From positions 2,375,585 through 2,439,584 of the forward strand of contig NZ_CP029256.1 in assembly GCF_003628755.1 (NCBI RefSeq): a stretch of DNA of 64,000 bases. The letters run 5' to 3'. The stretch's first letter is position 1; every line of letters starts with the position of its first letter. The stretch is from Christensenella minuta. Lineage in GTDB: Bacteria; Bacillota; Clostridia; Christensenellales; Christensenellaceae. The position numbers and the translations under genes are program-made. Positions 23,977-31,485 of the stretch are shown in pieces. A model generated the notes under the pieces. That model was given only the letters and a program-made list of their open reading frames with translations, was not told the DNA's origin and searched no databases.

Positions 23977-24939
23977 ATGATTATCAGCGCGAGCAGGCGT
24001 ACGGATATCCCGCGTTTTTATTTTGACTGGTTGTTGAACCGCCTTGGGGACGGTTTTGCTTTGGTGCGCAACCCGATGAATTTCCACCAGGTGAGCCGCG
24101 TACTTCTTTCGCCGGAAGTGGTGGACTGCATTGTTTTTTGGACCAAAAATCCGGGGCCTATGCTCGGGAAACTAGATTATATAAAGGATTATCCCTATTA
24201 TGTACAATTTACTATCAATCCCTACGGGACCGAGATGGAATGTGCCCTGCCGCCAAAAGACAGGCTCGTGGAAACGTTCCGCCGTCTCGCGGACCGGACG
24301 AGCGCGCAGCAGGCGGTATGGCGCTACAGCCCCGTGCTCTTAAGCGGGACCTATCCGGCGGAGGCGCACCTTGAATTTTTTACCAAAACGGCGGAGGCCC
24401 TCCGGGGCTATACGGAGCAGTGTAAACTAAGCTTCATCGACTTTTATCCCAAGATCAGGAAGCGTATGGAGGCGCACGGGGTTTCCGCGCTTACGGAAGG
24501 AAAGAAGGCGGACCTTGCACAGCAGCTTGCGGAGATTGGCCGGAAAAACGGCATCGAGGTGTCGGCGTGCGGAAACCTTGATCTTGCCGCGGCAGGCATA
24601 CCGCGGGCAAAATGTATTGACGATGCCCTGGTCTCGAGGATCACGGGCTGGCGGCTGAGGCTGAAAAGGGATACCGGGCAGCGGGACGACTGTTATTGCG
24701 TTAAAAGCGTGGATATCGGCGCATACGATACGTGCGGCAACGGCTGCCGGTATTGTTATGCCAATGCGTCGGACGGAGCCGTGGAAAGAAACCGGGCAGG
24801 CTACGACCCAGCCGCGCCCATGCTGTGCGGTACGCTGCTGCCGGAAGACAGGGTGGCGCAGCGGGCGGCGAAATCCGACCGCTGCCGGCAGGTGAGCCTG
24901 TTTGACCTGGATGCGGAACAGGGGGAGAAATGGCAATAG
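23977..24939 (+). CDS. DUF1848 family protein with C-terminal CX3CX2C motif
   Basis: 320 residues; AAGGAG precedes ATG 23977. N-terminal SASRRTDIP is the hallmark of DUF1848, followed by VFWTKNPGPM and QFTINPYG. Near the C-terminus lie CYC (239-241) and CGNGCRYC (Cys253, 257, 260), i.e. the CX3CX2C spacing of radical-SAM [4Fe-4S] sites, though here it is C-terminal rather than N-terminal. Function of the family is unknown; radical-SAM-like chemistry is inference. Its last 10 nt overlap the next gene, so the two are translationally coupled. Confidence 0.8.
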   Translation: MIISASRRTDIPRFYFDWLLNRLGDGFALVRNPMNFHQVSRVLLSPEVVDCIVFWTKNPGPMLGKLDYIKDYPYYVQFTINPYGTEMECALPPKDRLVETFRRLADRTSAQQAVWRYSPVLLSGTYPAEAHLEFFTKTAEALRGYTEQCKLSFIDFYPKIRKRMEAHGVSALTEGKKADLAQQLAEIGRKNGIEVSACGNLDLAAAGIPRAKCIDDALVSRITGWRLRLKRDTGQRDDCYCVKSVDIGAYDTCGNGCRYCYANASDGAVERNRAGYDPAAPMLCGTLLPEDRVAQRAAKSDRCRQVSLFDLDAEQGEKWQ

Positions 24940-25769
24940 AAAAACAATATTTACCGGATGCGGAGGTCATCCTGTCGCACCGGCATGATAACGGGGCAGA
25001 CCTCTGGACCACGCCGGACAAGCGTCTTTTCAAGGGTGCGCCGTGGTCGGCGCTCGAAAGCGCCATGTTCCTGACGGAGCTTGGAATGGATCCTGCGGAC
25101 CCGTTGATGCGGGAAATGGCGGAGCTGTTTTTCAGCGTGTGGCGGGAGGACGGACGCTTCAAAACAGCTCCCTCGGGCGGGATTTATCCCTGCCAGACCA
25201 TCCACATGGCGGAGGCGCTGTGCCGCATGGGTTATGCCGCAGACCCGCGGCTGCGGCAGACGTTCCGGCACCTCCTTGAAACACAGCGGGAGGACGGCGG
25301 CTGGAAATGCAATAAATACAGCTTTGGGCGCGGCCCGGAAACAGAGTATTCCAATCCATTTCCCACGCTCACCGCGCTTTCTGCGTTCCGCTTCAGCGAA
25401 CACCTGAACCGGGAACCCGCGCTCGACCGTGCGGTGGAATTCCTGCTGTGGCACTGGACGGTGCGAAAGCCCGTCGGTCCGTGCCATTACGGGATGGGCA
25501 CGCTGTTCATGCAGGTGGAATATCCGTTCCGCAATTATAATCTTTTTGTATATGTATATATTCTCTCGTTTTACGACCGCGCAAAGAAAGACGAACGGTT
25601 TCTGGCGGCGCTCTCCGCGCTGGAAGGAAAACTCGCGGACGGGCGGGTGGTGGTGGAGCGTGCCGTCCCCAAACTTGCAAAGCTTTCCTTCTGCGCGAAG
25701 GGAAAGCCGAGCGCCCTTGCAACAAAGCGCTACCGCGAGGTTCTTTTCAATCTCGGAATAAAAAAATAG
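24930..25769 (+). CDS. Prenyltransferase/squalene-cyclase-like alpha/alpha-toroid protein
   Basis: 279 residues with repeats of the form ...L...Q..DGGW typical of the squalene-hopene cyclase/prenyltransferase beta fold: SVWREDGRF, LLETQREDGGWKCNKY, and NPFPTLTALSAFRF. There is no DXDD cyclase motif, so catalysis is uncertain; a binding toroid is possible. The start codon lies inside the DUF1848 gene (10-nt overlap). The pair probably works together, but the substrate is unknown. Confidence 0.65.
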   Translation: MAIEKQYLPDAEVILSHRHDNGADLWTTPDKRLFKGAPWSALESAMFLTELGMDPADPLMREMAELFFSVWREDGRFKTAPSGGIYPCQTIHMAEALCRMGYAADPRLRQTFRHLLETQREDGGWKCNKYSFGRGPETEYSNPFPTLTALSAFRFSEHLNREPALDRAVEFLLWHWTVRKPVGPCHYGMGTLFMQVEYPFRNYNLFVYVYILSFYDRAKKDERFLAALSALEGKLADGRVVVERAVPKLAKLSFCAKGKPSALATKRYREVLFNLGIKK

Positions 25770-25873
25770 AGTGTGCGGTGCGGGCTGCAGCGCCCTACAC
25801 AATCAATTAAATTTCGGTAGATTCGGTTAGAAAACCCGCTAAGATGCTTATCAATAGGAGCGAGGTGAGAAAC

Positions 25874-26248
25874 ATGCTGAAACTCAAACGTGTGCAGCTC
25901 GGCGCGGACAAAGGAGACGGGTTCCGTATCCTTGTGGACCGGCTGTGGCCGCGCGGCGAAACGAAAGAAAAAGCGGCGATCGACCTGTGGGAAAAGGAGG
26001 TCGCGCCCACGTCCGGGCTGCGTAAATGGTTCGGACACGAGCCGGAGAAGTTTCCTGCATTTCAAAAGAGGTACCGGGCGGAGCTCGACCGGAACCCGGC
26101 GGTGGAGCCGTTCCTTGCGCGGCTGGAAAAGGAGCTTGCAAAAGGCGGCGTAACGCTTGTCTATGCGGCAAAAGATTCCGTCCACAGCAACGCTGTGGTG
26201 CTGAAAGAATATTTGGAGGAACGTTTGAAGGAAGGAGGAGCACGATGA
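25874..26248 (+). CDS. DUF488 (YeaO-like) protein
   Basis: 124 residues from ATG 25874 with GAGGTGAG upstream. Conserved DUF488 features: RVLVDRLWPRG-like (RILVDRLWPRGETK), DLWEKEVAPTSGLRKWFGHEPEKF, and a C-terminal VTLVYAAKDSVHSNAVVLKEYLE. Family function is unsettled (nucleic-acid or phosphate-related fold). ATGA overlap with the following DsrE-like gene indicates coupled translation. Confidence 0.85.
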   Translation: MLKLKRVQLGADKGDGFRILVDRLWPRGETKEKAAIDLWEKEVAPTSGLRKWFGHEPEKFPAFQKRYRAELDRNPAVEPFLARLEKELAKGGVTLVYAAKDSVHSNAVVLKEYLEERLKEGGAR

Positions 26249-26595
26249 AAGCAGTGATACACGTAGATGAAACGAAGAAATGGGACCTTGCCCTTACAAA
26301 TGCCGAGAACATTATGAGATACGGCGAACAGACAGGCATGGATTTTACCATTGAAATCGTGGCGAACAGCGAGGCTGTAAAAGACTTGCGTGAAGAACAG
26401 GCAAGGAAAGACGGACGCTACGACACGATTCGCGACCTCGCGCTGGATACCGTTAAATTCGCGGCGTGCAGGAACGCGCTGGCAAACGCGGGAATCCGCG
26501 AAAGCACGCTGATCCCGTTTGTGGAAGTCATCCCATCGGGAGCGGTGGAACTGATTAAAAAACAACAAGAAGGGTTTGCCTATATCAAACCATAA
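26245..26595 (+). CDS. DsrE-like family protein
   Basis: 116 residues from ATG 26245 (GGAGGAG 5 nt upstream). Alpha/beta DsrE/F-type fold: MKAVIHVDETKKWDLALTNAENIMRYG, FTIEIVANSEAVKDL, FAACRNALANAGI and FVEVIPSGAVELIKKQQEGFAYIKP. The Cys in AACRNAL is where thiol/sulfur-carrier members keep their active cysteine. The family includes sulfur-relay proteins; pairing with DUF488 suggests a small thiol-linked stress unit, which is inference. Confidence 0.75.
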   Translation: MKAVIHVDETKKWDLALTNAENIMRYGEQTGMDFTIEIVANSEAVKDLREEQARKDGRYDTIRDLALDTVKFAACRNALANAGIRESTLIPFVEVIPSGAVELIKKQQEGFAYIKP

Positions 26596-26610
26596 CGTTT
26601 CAGAGAGATC

Positions 26611-26642
26611 AAAAAAGCACACGAAGCGCCGTGTGCTTTTTT
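26611..26642 (+). terminator. Terminator after the DsrE-like gene
   Basis: AAAAAAGCACACG / CGTGTGCTTTTTT perfect 13-bp stem. Confidence 0.85.
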
Positions 26643-26751
26643 GATGCGTTCCCAAGTGGCTTTCAGGTGCCGTGCAATGCCTTAACAGTGTGAAAAACAC
26701 ACGATAAGCAGACGAATTAGTTAAGAGTTTATGAAGATAACCTTAAGTCCG

Positions 26752-26780
26752 TTGACTTGCCGGTTTCCCGCCCATATACT
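26752..26780 (+). promoter_or_regulatory. Promoter of the TM2 gene
   Basis: TTGACT (26752-26757), 17 nt, TATACT (26775-26780). Confidence 0.65.
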
Positions 26781-26836
26781 GGAACCATGAAAGGAAGAGC
26801 ATGCGGGAAGAGCCGCATGTTAAGGAGGTTTTTCAG

Positions 26837-27292
26837 ATGGCAGAGTTCAAATATTGCAGGAATTGCGGAAAACAGCTCCAGCCCGGCGAGACGGTGTGCA
26901 TGGGCTGCGGTGTTCCCGTCGGAAAAGGACACGATTATTGCTGGAACTGCGGAGGCAAAACAGACCCGGAGGCCGTGGTCTGCGTTACGTGCGGTGCGGG
27001 AGTGATCCCCAAAAGCGGACAGCCGGGGCAGGCGCAGGCCTGTGCGCCGCAGGCGGGCAAATCCAAGATCGCAGCGGGCATCCTCGGCATTTTCCTCGGA
27101 TGGCTGGGCATTCATAATTTCTACCTTGGATTCCAGTCCAAGGCGGTCGCCCAGCTGGTCCTCGGTATCCTTGGCATCGTGACGTTCGGCATCACAACGT
27201 GGATATCCGCGATCTGGGGCTTTGTGGAAGGCATTATGATCCTTGTGGGAAGCATCCCGGCGGATGCGGACGGGAAACCGCTCATCAATTGA
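26837..27292 (+). CDS. Zinc-ribbon plus TM2-domain membrane protein
   Basis: 151 residues from ATG 26837 (TAAGGAGG upstream). Residues 1-60 hold two zinc ribbons (YCRNCGKQLQ..CMGCG and YCWNCGGK..CVTCG). Residues about 85-140 are the TM2 domain: a hydrophobic hairpin AAGILGIFLGWLGIHNFYLGF and VLGILGIVTFGITTWISAIWGFVEG. TM2 proteins are small double-pass membrane proteins of unclear function. Single gene between its own promoter and terminator. Confidence 0.85.
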   Translation: MAEFKYCRNCGKQLQPGETVCMGCGVPVGKGHDYCWNCGGKTDPEAVVCVTCGAGVIPKSGQPGQAQACAPQAGKSKIAAGILGIFLGWLGIHNFYLGFQSKAVAQLVLGILGIVTFGITTWISAIWGFVEGIMILVGSIPADADGKPLIN

Positions 27293-27315
27293 TCCGGAAG
27301 AAATAAACAATCTGT

Positions 27316-27353
27316 AAAAAAGCGTCTGAAATGGCTCGTTCGGGCGCTTTTTT
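27316..27353 (+). terminator. Terminator of the TM2 gene
   Basis: AAAAAGCGTCTGAA pairs with TTCGGGCGCTTTTTT (two wobbles), 8-nt loop. Confidence 0.75.
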
Positions 27354-27365
27354 CATGCGTTCCGC

Positions 27366-27394
27366 TTGAAAAAACAGTCCTAAAATATTATACT
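27366..27394 (+). promoter_or_regulatory. Promoter of the DUF1015-aspartokinase operon
   Basis: TTGAAA (27366-27371), 17 nt, TATACT (27389-27394). Confidence 0.65.
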
Positions 27395-27456
27395 ATTGTA
27401 TCGGCATCTTTATGCCGAATCTATTTCCGGTGGGGAGACAGAAATTGGAGGAGACG

Positions 27457-28785
27457 ATGGAAGAAAGAAAAGAGCAGGGCTTCAAAATACCGCGCGTGCT
27501 TTTGCCGGCGGAAAATATCAACCTTGCAAAATGGGCCTGTATCGCATGCGACCAGTTCACGTCCCAGCCGGATTACTGGAAGGCGGTGGAGCGGCTTGTG
27601 GGAAACGCGCCGTCCACCCTGCATATTACGCTTCCCGAGATTTATCTTGAGGATGAGGATGTCGGGAGCCATATTGCGGACATGAAGGAAACCATGCACG
27701 CCTACCTTGAGGACGGCGTGCTGCAGGAGCTTCCCCAAGGCGTAGTCCTGACCGAACGGCATATCGGCGGGAAGGTGCGCAAGGGCGTCTTGCTGGCGAT
27801 GGACCTCGAGCAATACGATTACAGGATCGGGCATAGGCCGCTTCTTAGGGCGACCGAGCAGACGGTGCTCTCGCGGATCCCCCCGCGCGCGGAGATACGG
27901 CGCGGCGCGGCGGTAGAACTGCCGCATGTAATGCTGCTGATGGACGACGAAAAGGACAGCGTCATCGGCCCGCTGCATACGCAGAGGAACACCCTGCCGA
28001 AGCTCTATGATTTTGACCTGATGATGGACGGCGGACGCATCGAGGGATGGTTTGTGGATAACCCAAGACTGCTCGAAGATTTGACGGCGGCGCTTATGGA
28101 GCTGCCCCGGAGGGACAATATGCTGTTCTGCGTGGGCGACGGAAACCATTCGCTGGCCACAGCCAAGGCCATCTGGGAGGAAGCGAAGGAAACGCTTTCC
28201 ATAGAAGAACAAAAAGACCATCCGCTCCGCTATGCGCTGTGCGAGATTATCAACCTGCGCGACCGCGCGGTGGAATTCATGCCCATACACCGCGTGATGT
28301 TCGGCGTCAACGCGGCGGGCTGCGTGCAATATCTGGTGGAACGCCTGCGCGAAAAGGGCAAAAAGGCCAAGCTGGTATTTGGCCGCTGGCGCAGTGAGAT
28401 CGAGCACGACGGAACCTACCAGATTCCGTTTCTGTACCATGACGGAGCGGGGCGCATCATCATCGAAAACCCGGAGCACCCGCTGGCAATCGGCGAGGTA
28501 CAGGAGGTATTCGAGGACTATATCCGCGAGAATCCGTCCGCAAAGCTTGATTATATCCACGGCGACGAAGCGTTCATGGAGCTTTCGCGGCAATACGACA
28601 ATATCGGCTTTTATTTTGAGGCGATGGAAAAGTCCGAGTTTTTCGATCTGATCGTGAAATGCGGCGTGTTGCCCAAAAAGACGTTTTCGCTCGGGGAAGC
28701 GGAAGAAAAGCGGTATTACCTCGAAGGGCGGCTGATCGCTCCTTATGCAAAAGAAGAAGAACCGGCAGCGCCGGAAGAAGAATAA
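27457..28785 (+). CDS. DUF1015 family protein
   Basis: 442 residues from ATG 27457 (TTGGAGGAG upstream). Family motifs: N-terminal RVLLPAENINLAKWACIACDQFTSQPDYW, VFTERHIGGKVRKG-like region, and CVGDGNHSLATAKAIWEE in the middle (nucleotide-like GDGNHSL signature), plus a C-terminal domain ending in an acidic tail. DUF1015 is often next to amino-acid biosynthesis genes and may be a kinase-like or regulatory factor, function unproven. Twelve bases separate it from the aspartokinase. Confidence 0.85.
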   Translation: MEERKEQGFKIPRVLLPAENINLAKWACIACDQFTSQPDYWKAVERLVGNAPSTLHITLPEIYLEDEDVGSHIADMKETMHAYLEDGVLQELPQGVVLTERHIGGKVRKGVLLAMDLEQYDYRIGHRPLLRATEQTVLSRIPPRAEIRRGAAVELPHVMLLMDDEKDSVIGPLHTQRNTLPKLYDFDLMMDGGRIEGWFVDNPRLLEDLTAALMELPRRDNMLFCVGDGNHSLATAKAIWEEAKETLSIEEQKDHPLRYALCEIINLRDRAVEFMPIHRVMFGVNAAGCVQYLVERLREKGKKAKLVFGRWRSEIEHDGTYQIPFLYHDGAGRIIIENPEHPLAIGEVQEVFEDYIRENPSAKLDYIHGDEAFMELSRQYDNIGFYFEAMEKSEFFDLIVKCGVLPKKTFSLGEAEEKRYYLEGRLIAPYAKEEEPAAPEEE

Positions 28786-28803
28786 ATCGGTGGGGGAATG
28801 AAC

Positions 28804-30120
28804 ATGGCAGTCAAGGTTACAAAGTTTGGTGGAAGCTCACTTGCATCCGCAGAGCAAATCCTGAAAATGAAGCAGATCGTGGAGGCGGACGAGGCAAGGA
28901 AATTTGTCGTGCCCTCCGCGCCGGGGAAACGTTTCAAGGACGACGTCAAGGTCACGGACCTGTTGTATTCCCTGCACGATGCGGCGGCACATTTTGAGGA
29001 GACGGACGGGATTTACGGCCAGATCGTGCGCCGCTATACGGATATCCGCGACGAGCTCGGCCTTTCCATCAAGATCGAAGAATACCTTGAAAAGATGTAC
29101 CGGGATATCAAAACGGGCGCGAACGAGGATTACGCGGCCTCCCGCGGCGAGTACCTCAACGGGCTGCTGATCGCGGACCTGCTGGGCTACGATTTTATCG
29201 ACGCTGCCGACGTGATCTTTTTCGACGAGACCGGAAGCTATGACGCGAAAAAAACGCTGTCCGTGCTGCCGGGGGCGTTAAAGCTGCACGAACGCGCGGT
29301 AATCCCGGGCTTTTACGGCAGCCTGCCGAACGGCAGGATCAAGACCTTCTCGCGCGGGGGCAGCGATATCACGGGCTCCATCGTATCGCGCGCGGCAAAC
29401 GCGGACCTTTATGAAAACTGGACGGACGTTTCCGGCTTCATGATGGCCGACCCGCGCATCGTGGAAAATCCCAGAAAGATCGATGTAGTTACCTACCGTG
29501 AGCTGCGCGAGCTTGCGTATATGGGCGCGACCGTGCTGCATGAGGACAGCATCTTCCCCGTGCTTGAAGCGGCGATTCCCATCAATGTAAAGAACACCAA
29601 CGACCCGGAAAACAGCGGCACTATGATTATCCCGGCTATCGAGGGACGGGACGGCGCGCGGGACGGCATCACGGGCATTGCGGGCAAAAAGAATTTTACC
29701 GTTATTACAATTGAAAAAGACGGAATGAATACGGAGATCGGCTTTGGCCGCAAGGTGCTTACCTGCCTCGAGAAATTCGGGCTGTCGTTCGAGCATATGC
29801 CTTCTTCCATCGACACCATTTCCATCGTGGTTGCGGATATCCGTATTCGCCACTGTATCGAGGAACTGATCGACGAGATCCATGCGGTCTGCCAGCCGGA
29901 CAGTGTGGAAGTTTCCTCCAACATGGCGATCATAGCGACGGTGGGCCGCGGTATGATCCGGCAGGTGGGCGTTTCGGCGAAGCTGTTTGCGGCGCTTGCG
30001 CAAAGCCATGTAAACGTGCGTATGATCGACCAGGGGTCGAGCGAGATCAACATCATCGTAGGTGTGGAGAACGACGATTTTGAAAAAGCGGTGCAGGCGA
30101 TTTATAGCGCTTTAGTATAA
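28804..30120 (+). CDS. lysC: Aspartate kinase with tandem ACT domains
   Basis: 438 residues from ATG 28804 (GGGGG 7 nt upstream; ATG 28798 is an alternative). Kinase motif VTKFGGSSLASAEQILKM, active-site SPAGPGK-like PSAPGKRFKDDVKVTDLLY, and RGGSDITGSIVSRAANAD. The C-terminal ACT pair (about 300-438) has FTVITIEKDGMNTEIGFGRKVL and VNVRMIDQGSSEINIIVGV, the usual lysine/threonine allosteric region. Makes aspartyl phosphate for the Lys/Thr/Met pathway. No lysine riboswitch is seen upstream. Confidence 0.9.
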   Translation: MAVKVTKFGGSSLASAEQILKMKQIVEADEARKFVVPSAPGKRFKDDVKVTDLLYSLHDAAAHFEETDGIYGQIVRRYTDIRDELGLSIKIEEYLEKMYRDIKTGANEDYAASRGEYLNGLLIADLLGYDFIDAADVIFFDETGSYDAKKTLSVLPGALKLHERAVIPGFYGSLPNGRIKTFSRGGSDITGSIVSRAANADLYENWTDVSGFMMADPRIVENPRKIDVVTYRELRELAYMGATVLHEDSIFPVLEAAIPINVKNTNDPENSGTMIIPAIEGRDGARDGITGIAGKKNFTVITIEKDGMNTEIGFGRKVLTCLEKFGLSFEHMPSSIDTISIVVADIRIRHCIEELIDEIHAVCQPDSVEVSSNMAIIATVGRGMIRQVGVSAKLFAALAQSHVNVRMIDQGSSEINIIVGVENDDFEKAVQAIYSALV

Positions 30121-30198
30121 TCAGAAGAAGTCTCCACCAGGCTCTTAAAATTCTTTCATGGATCGGCATAAGCGCCGATTCCTGCGGAGTAGGGAACA

Positions 30199-31158
30199 AT
30201 GATTTTCGAGGCGGTACAGGCAGTGCTTATGGTGGTCATTATCATTGCCGCCGGATATTTCATCGCGCGCGCAGGCTGGGCGGGAAAAACCGTCACGGAC
30301 TTTATCAGCAACCTGATCGTAGGCGTGACCCTGCCGTGTACGGCTGTAATGGCGTTTCTTACGGGCTTTACGGCAAAGACCCTTGCGGATTCGTGGATCT
30401 ATATCCTCGCCTCCTTTGCGGCCATCGGCGTCACATGGCTGGCAGCGAAGCTGGTCGTTAAAATCGCAAAAATCAAAAAAACACAGCGCGGCGTTTTCAC
30501 GGCGCTGTTTTCGTTTTCCAATTCGGTATTTGTGGGGCTTCCCGTGGCAACGGCGATCTTTGGAGAAGAGGCTCTCGTGTTTGCGCTTTTTTATTACGTG
30601 GCGAACACCACCTTCATGAACAGTCTCGGCTTTGTGGAGATCGCGCGGGACGGCATGGAGCTTTCGTGCGGGGGGAAGGGCGCGTGCTTCAGCGCGAAGG
30701 ATATTCTAAAGAAGATTTTCAAGCCGCCCATGATCGCGGTCCTCGTAGGATTTCTCCTCGTGATGCTGAATGTCCGGCTGCCCGTGTTCCTTTCTTCCGC
30801 GCTTTCGTACATCGGGGATGTGACTTCTCCGCTCGCGCTGATGTTCGTGGGCATGATCCTTCAGCGCACGGGGATTTCCCGTATCAGGAAATTCGATAAG
30901 GGAATATCGTGGGCGCTTGTAGGGCGGTACCTCGTGTCGCCGCTCGCAATGCTCGGGATAACGGCGTGTATGGGCCTCCCGGCCTTCCCCTCCGAGGTGC
31001 TCACCATACAGATGAGCCTTCCGGCGATGGTTACGACAACGATCTTTGCCGAAATATCGGGCGCAGATACGGAGCTTGCCGCCCGTGGCGTCGCGGTCAC
31101 GACGCTGCTGTCCTTCCTGACGATCCCCATTTATATTCTGCTGTTCACTTATGTATGA
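30199..31158 (+). CDS. AEC-family (auxin efflux carrier-like) transporter
   Basis: 319 residues with about 10 membrane helices and the AEC arrangement of short loops: FEAVQAVLMVVIIIAAGYFIARAG start, FSNSVFVGLPVATAIFGEEAL (a conserved NxxFxxLP-like element) and C-terminal FAEISGADTELAARGVAVTTLLSFLTIPI. Such carriers move malate, malonate or auxin-like organic acids. A small ATCGGC/GCCGAT hairpin lies 20 bp before the start. Separate from both flanking genes. Confidence 0.88.
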   Translation: MIFEAVQAVLMVVIIIAAGYFIARAGWAGKTVTDFISNLIVGVTLPCTAVMAFLTGFTAKTLADSWIYILASFAAIGVTWLAAKLVVKIAKIKKTQRGVFTALFSFSNSVFVGLPVATAIFGEEALVFALFYYVANTTFMNSLGFVEIARDGMELSCGGKGACFSAKDILKKIFKPPMIAVLVGFLLVMLNVRLPVFLSSALSYIGDVTSPLALMFVGMILQRTGISRIRKFDKGISWALVGRYLVSPLAMLGITACMGLPAFPSEVLTIQMSLPAMVTTTIFAEISGADTELAARGVAVTTLLSFLTIPIYILLFTYV

Positions 31159-31485
31159 TTTTTCGCTTTGGGTTTCGTCGCGGGAATAAGTTATGATATA
31201 ATAAAAAATGGAAATGATAAAATGAAAGGAGCCTGCCATGCGTGTAAAAGCGGCTGTGCGGGAGAATTGGGATCATGGAGCGGCGGCTGCGCCGGAGGGC
31301 CGTCCAGGGCCCCGTGCGGCAGGAGCGCGGCAAGCTTCATAGGGAACGAGACGTATCCGGGTGCGCGCAAAGCGCGGCTGGAAAGCAAAGATATGGAAAG
31401 CAGGCGCAAGGGGGCGGCGAAGGATTCGCGCAGGCGAAACCGGAGCAAAGCGAACTGTGCGGCGACGGAGGGAGCGTTACAGGGT
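31159..31485 (+). other. purL leader region with short ORF
   Basis: A TATAAT at 31197-31202 (poor -35) could start a ~280-nt GC-rich leader. AAAGGAG (31225-31231) precedes an ATG at 31238 that opens a 34-codon ORF (MRVKAAVRENWDHG...) ending at 31342. No purine riboswitch or T-box is recognisable. Remainder shows GC-rich inverted repeats only. Confidence 0.4.

Noticed and set aside
31222-31485. N-terminal extension of PurL with a CHACKSGC motif
   Set aside because: The frame is open upstream, but no ribosome site precedes ATG 31222 and PurL proteins begin at MSVRRLFVEKK. The Cys motif is probably chance.
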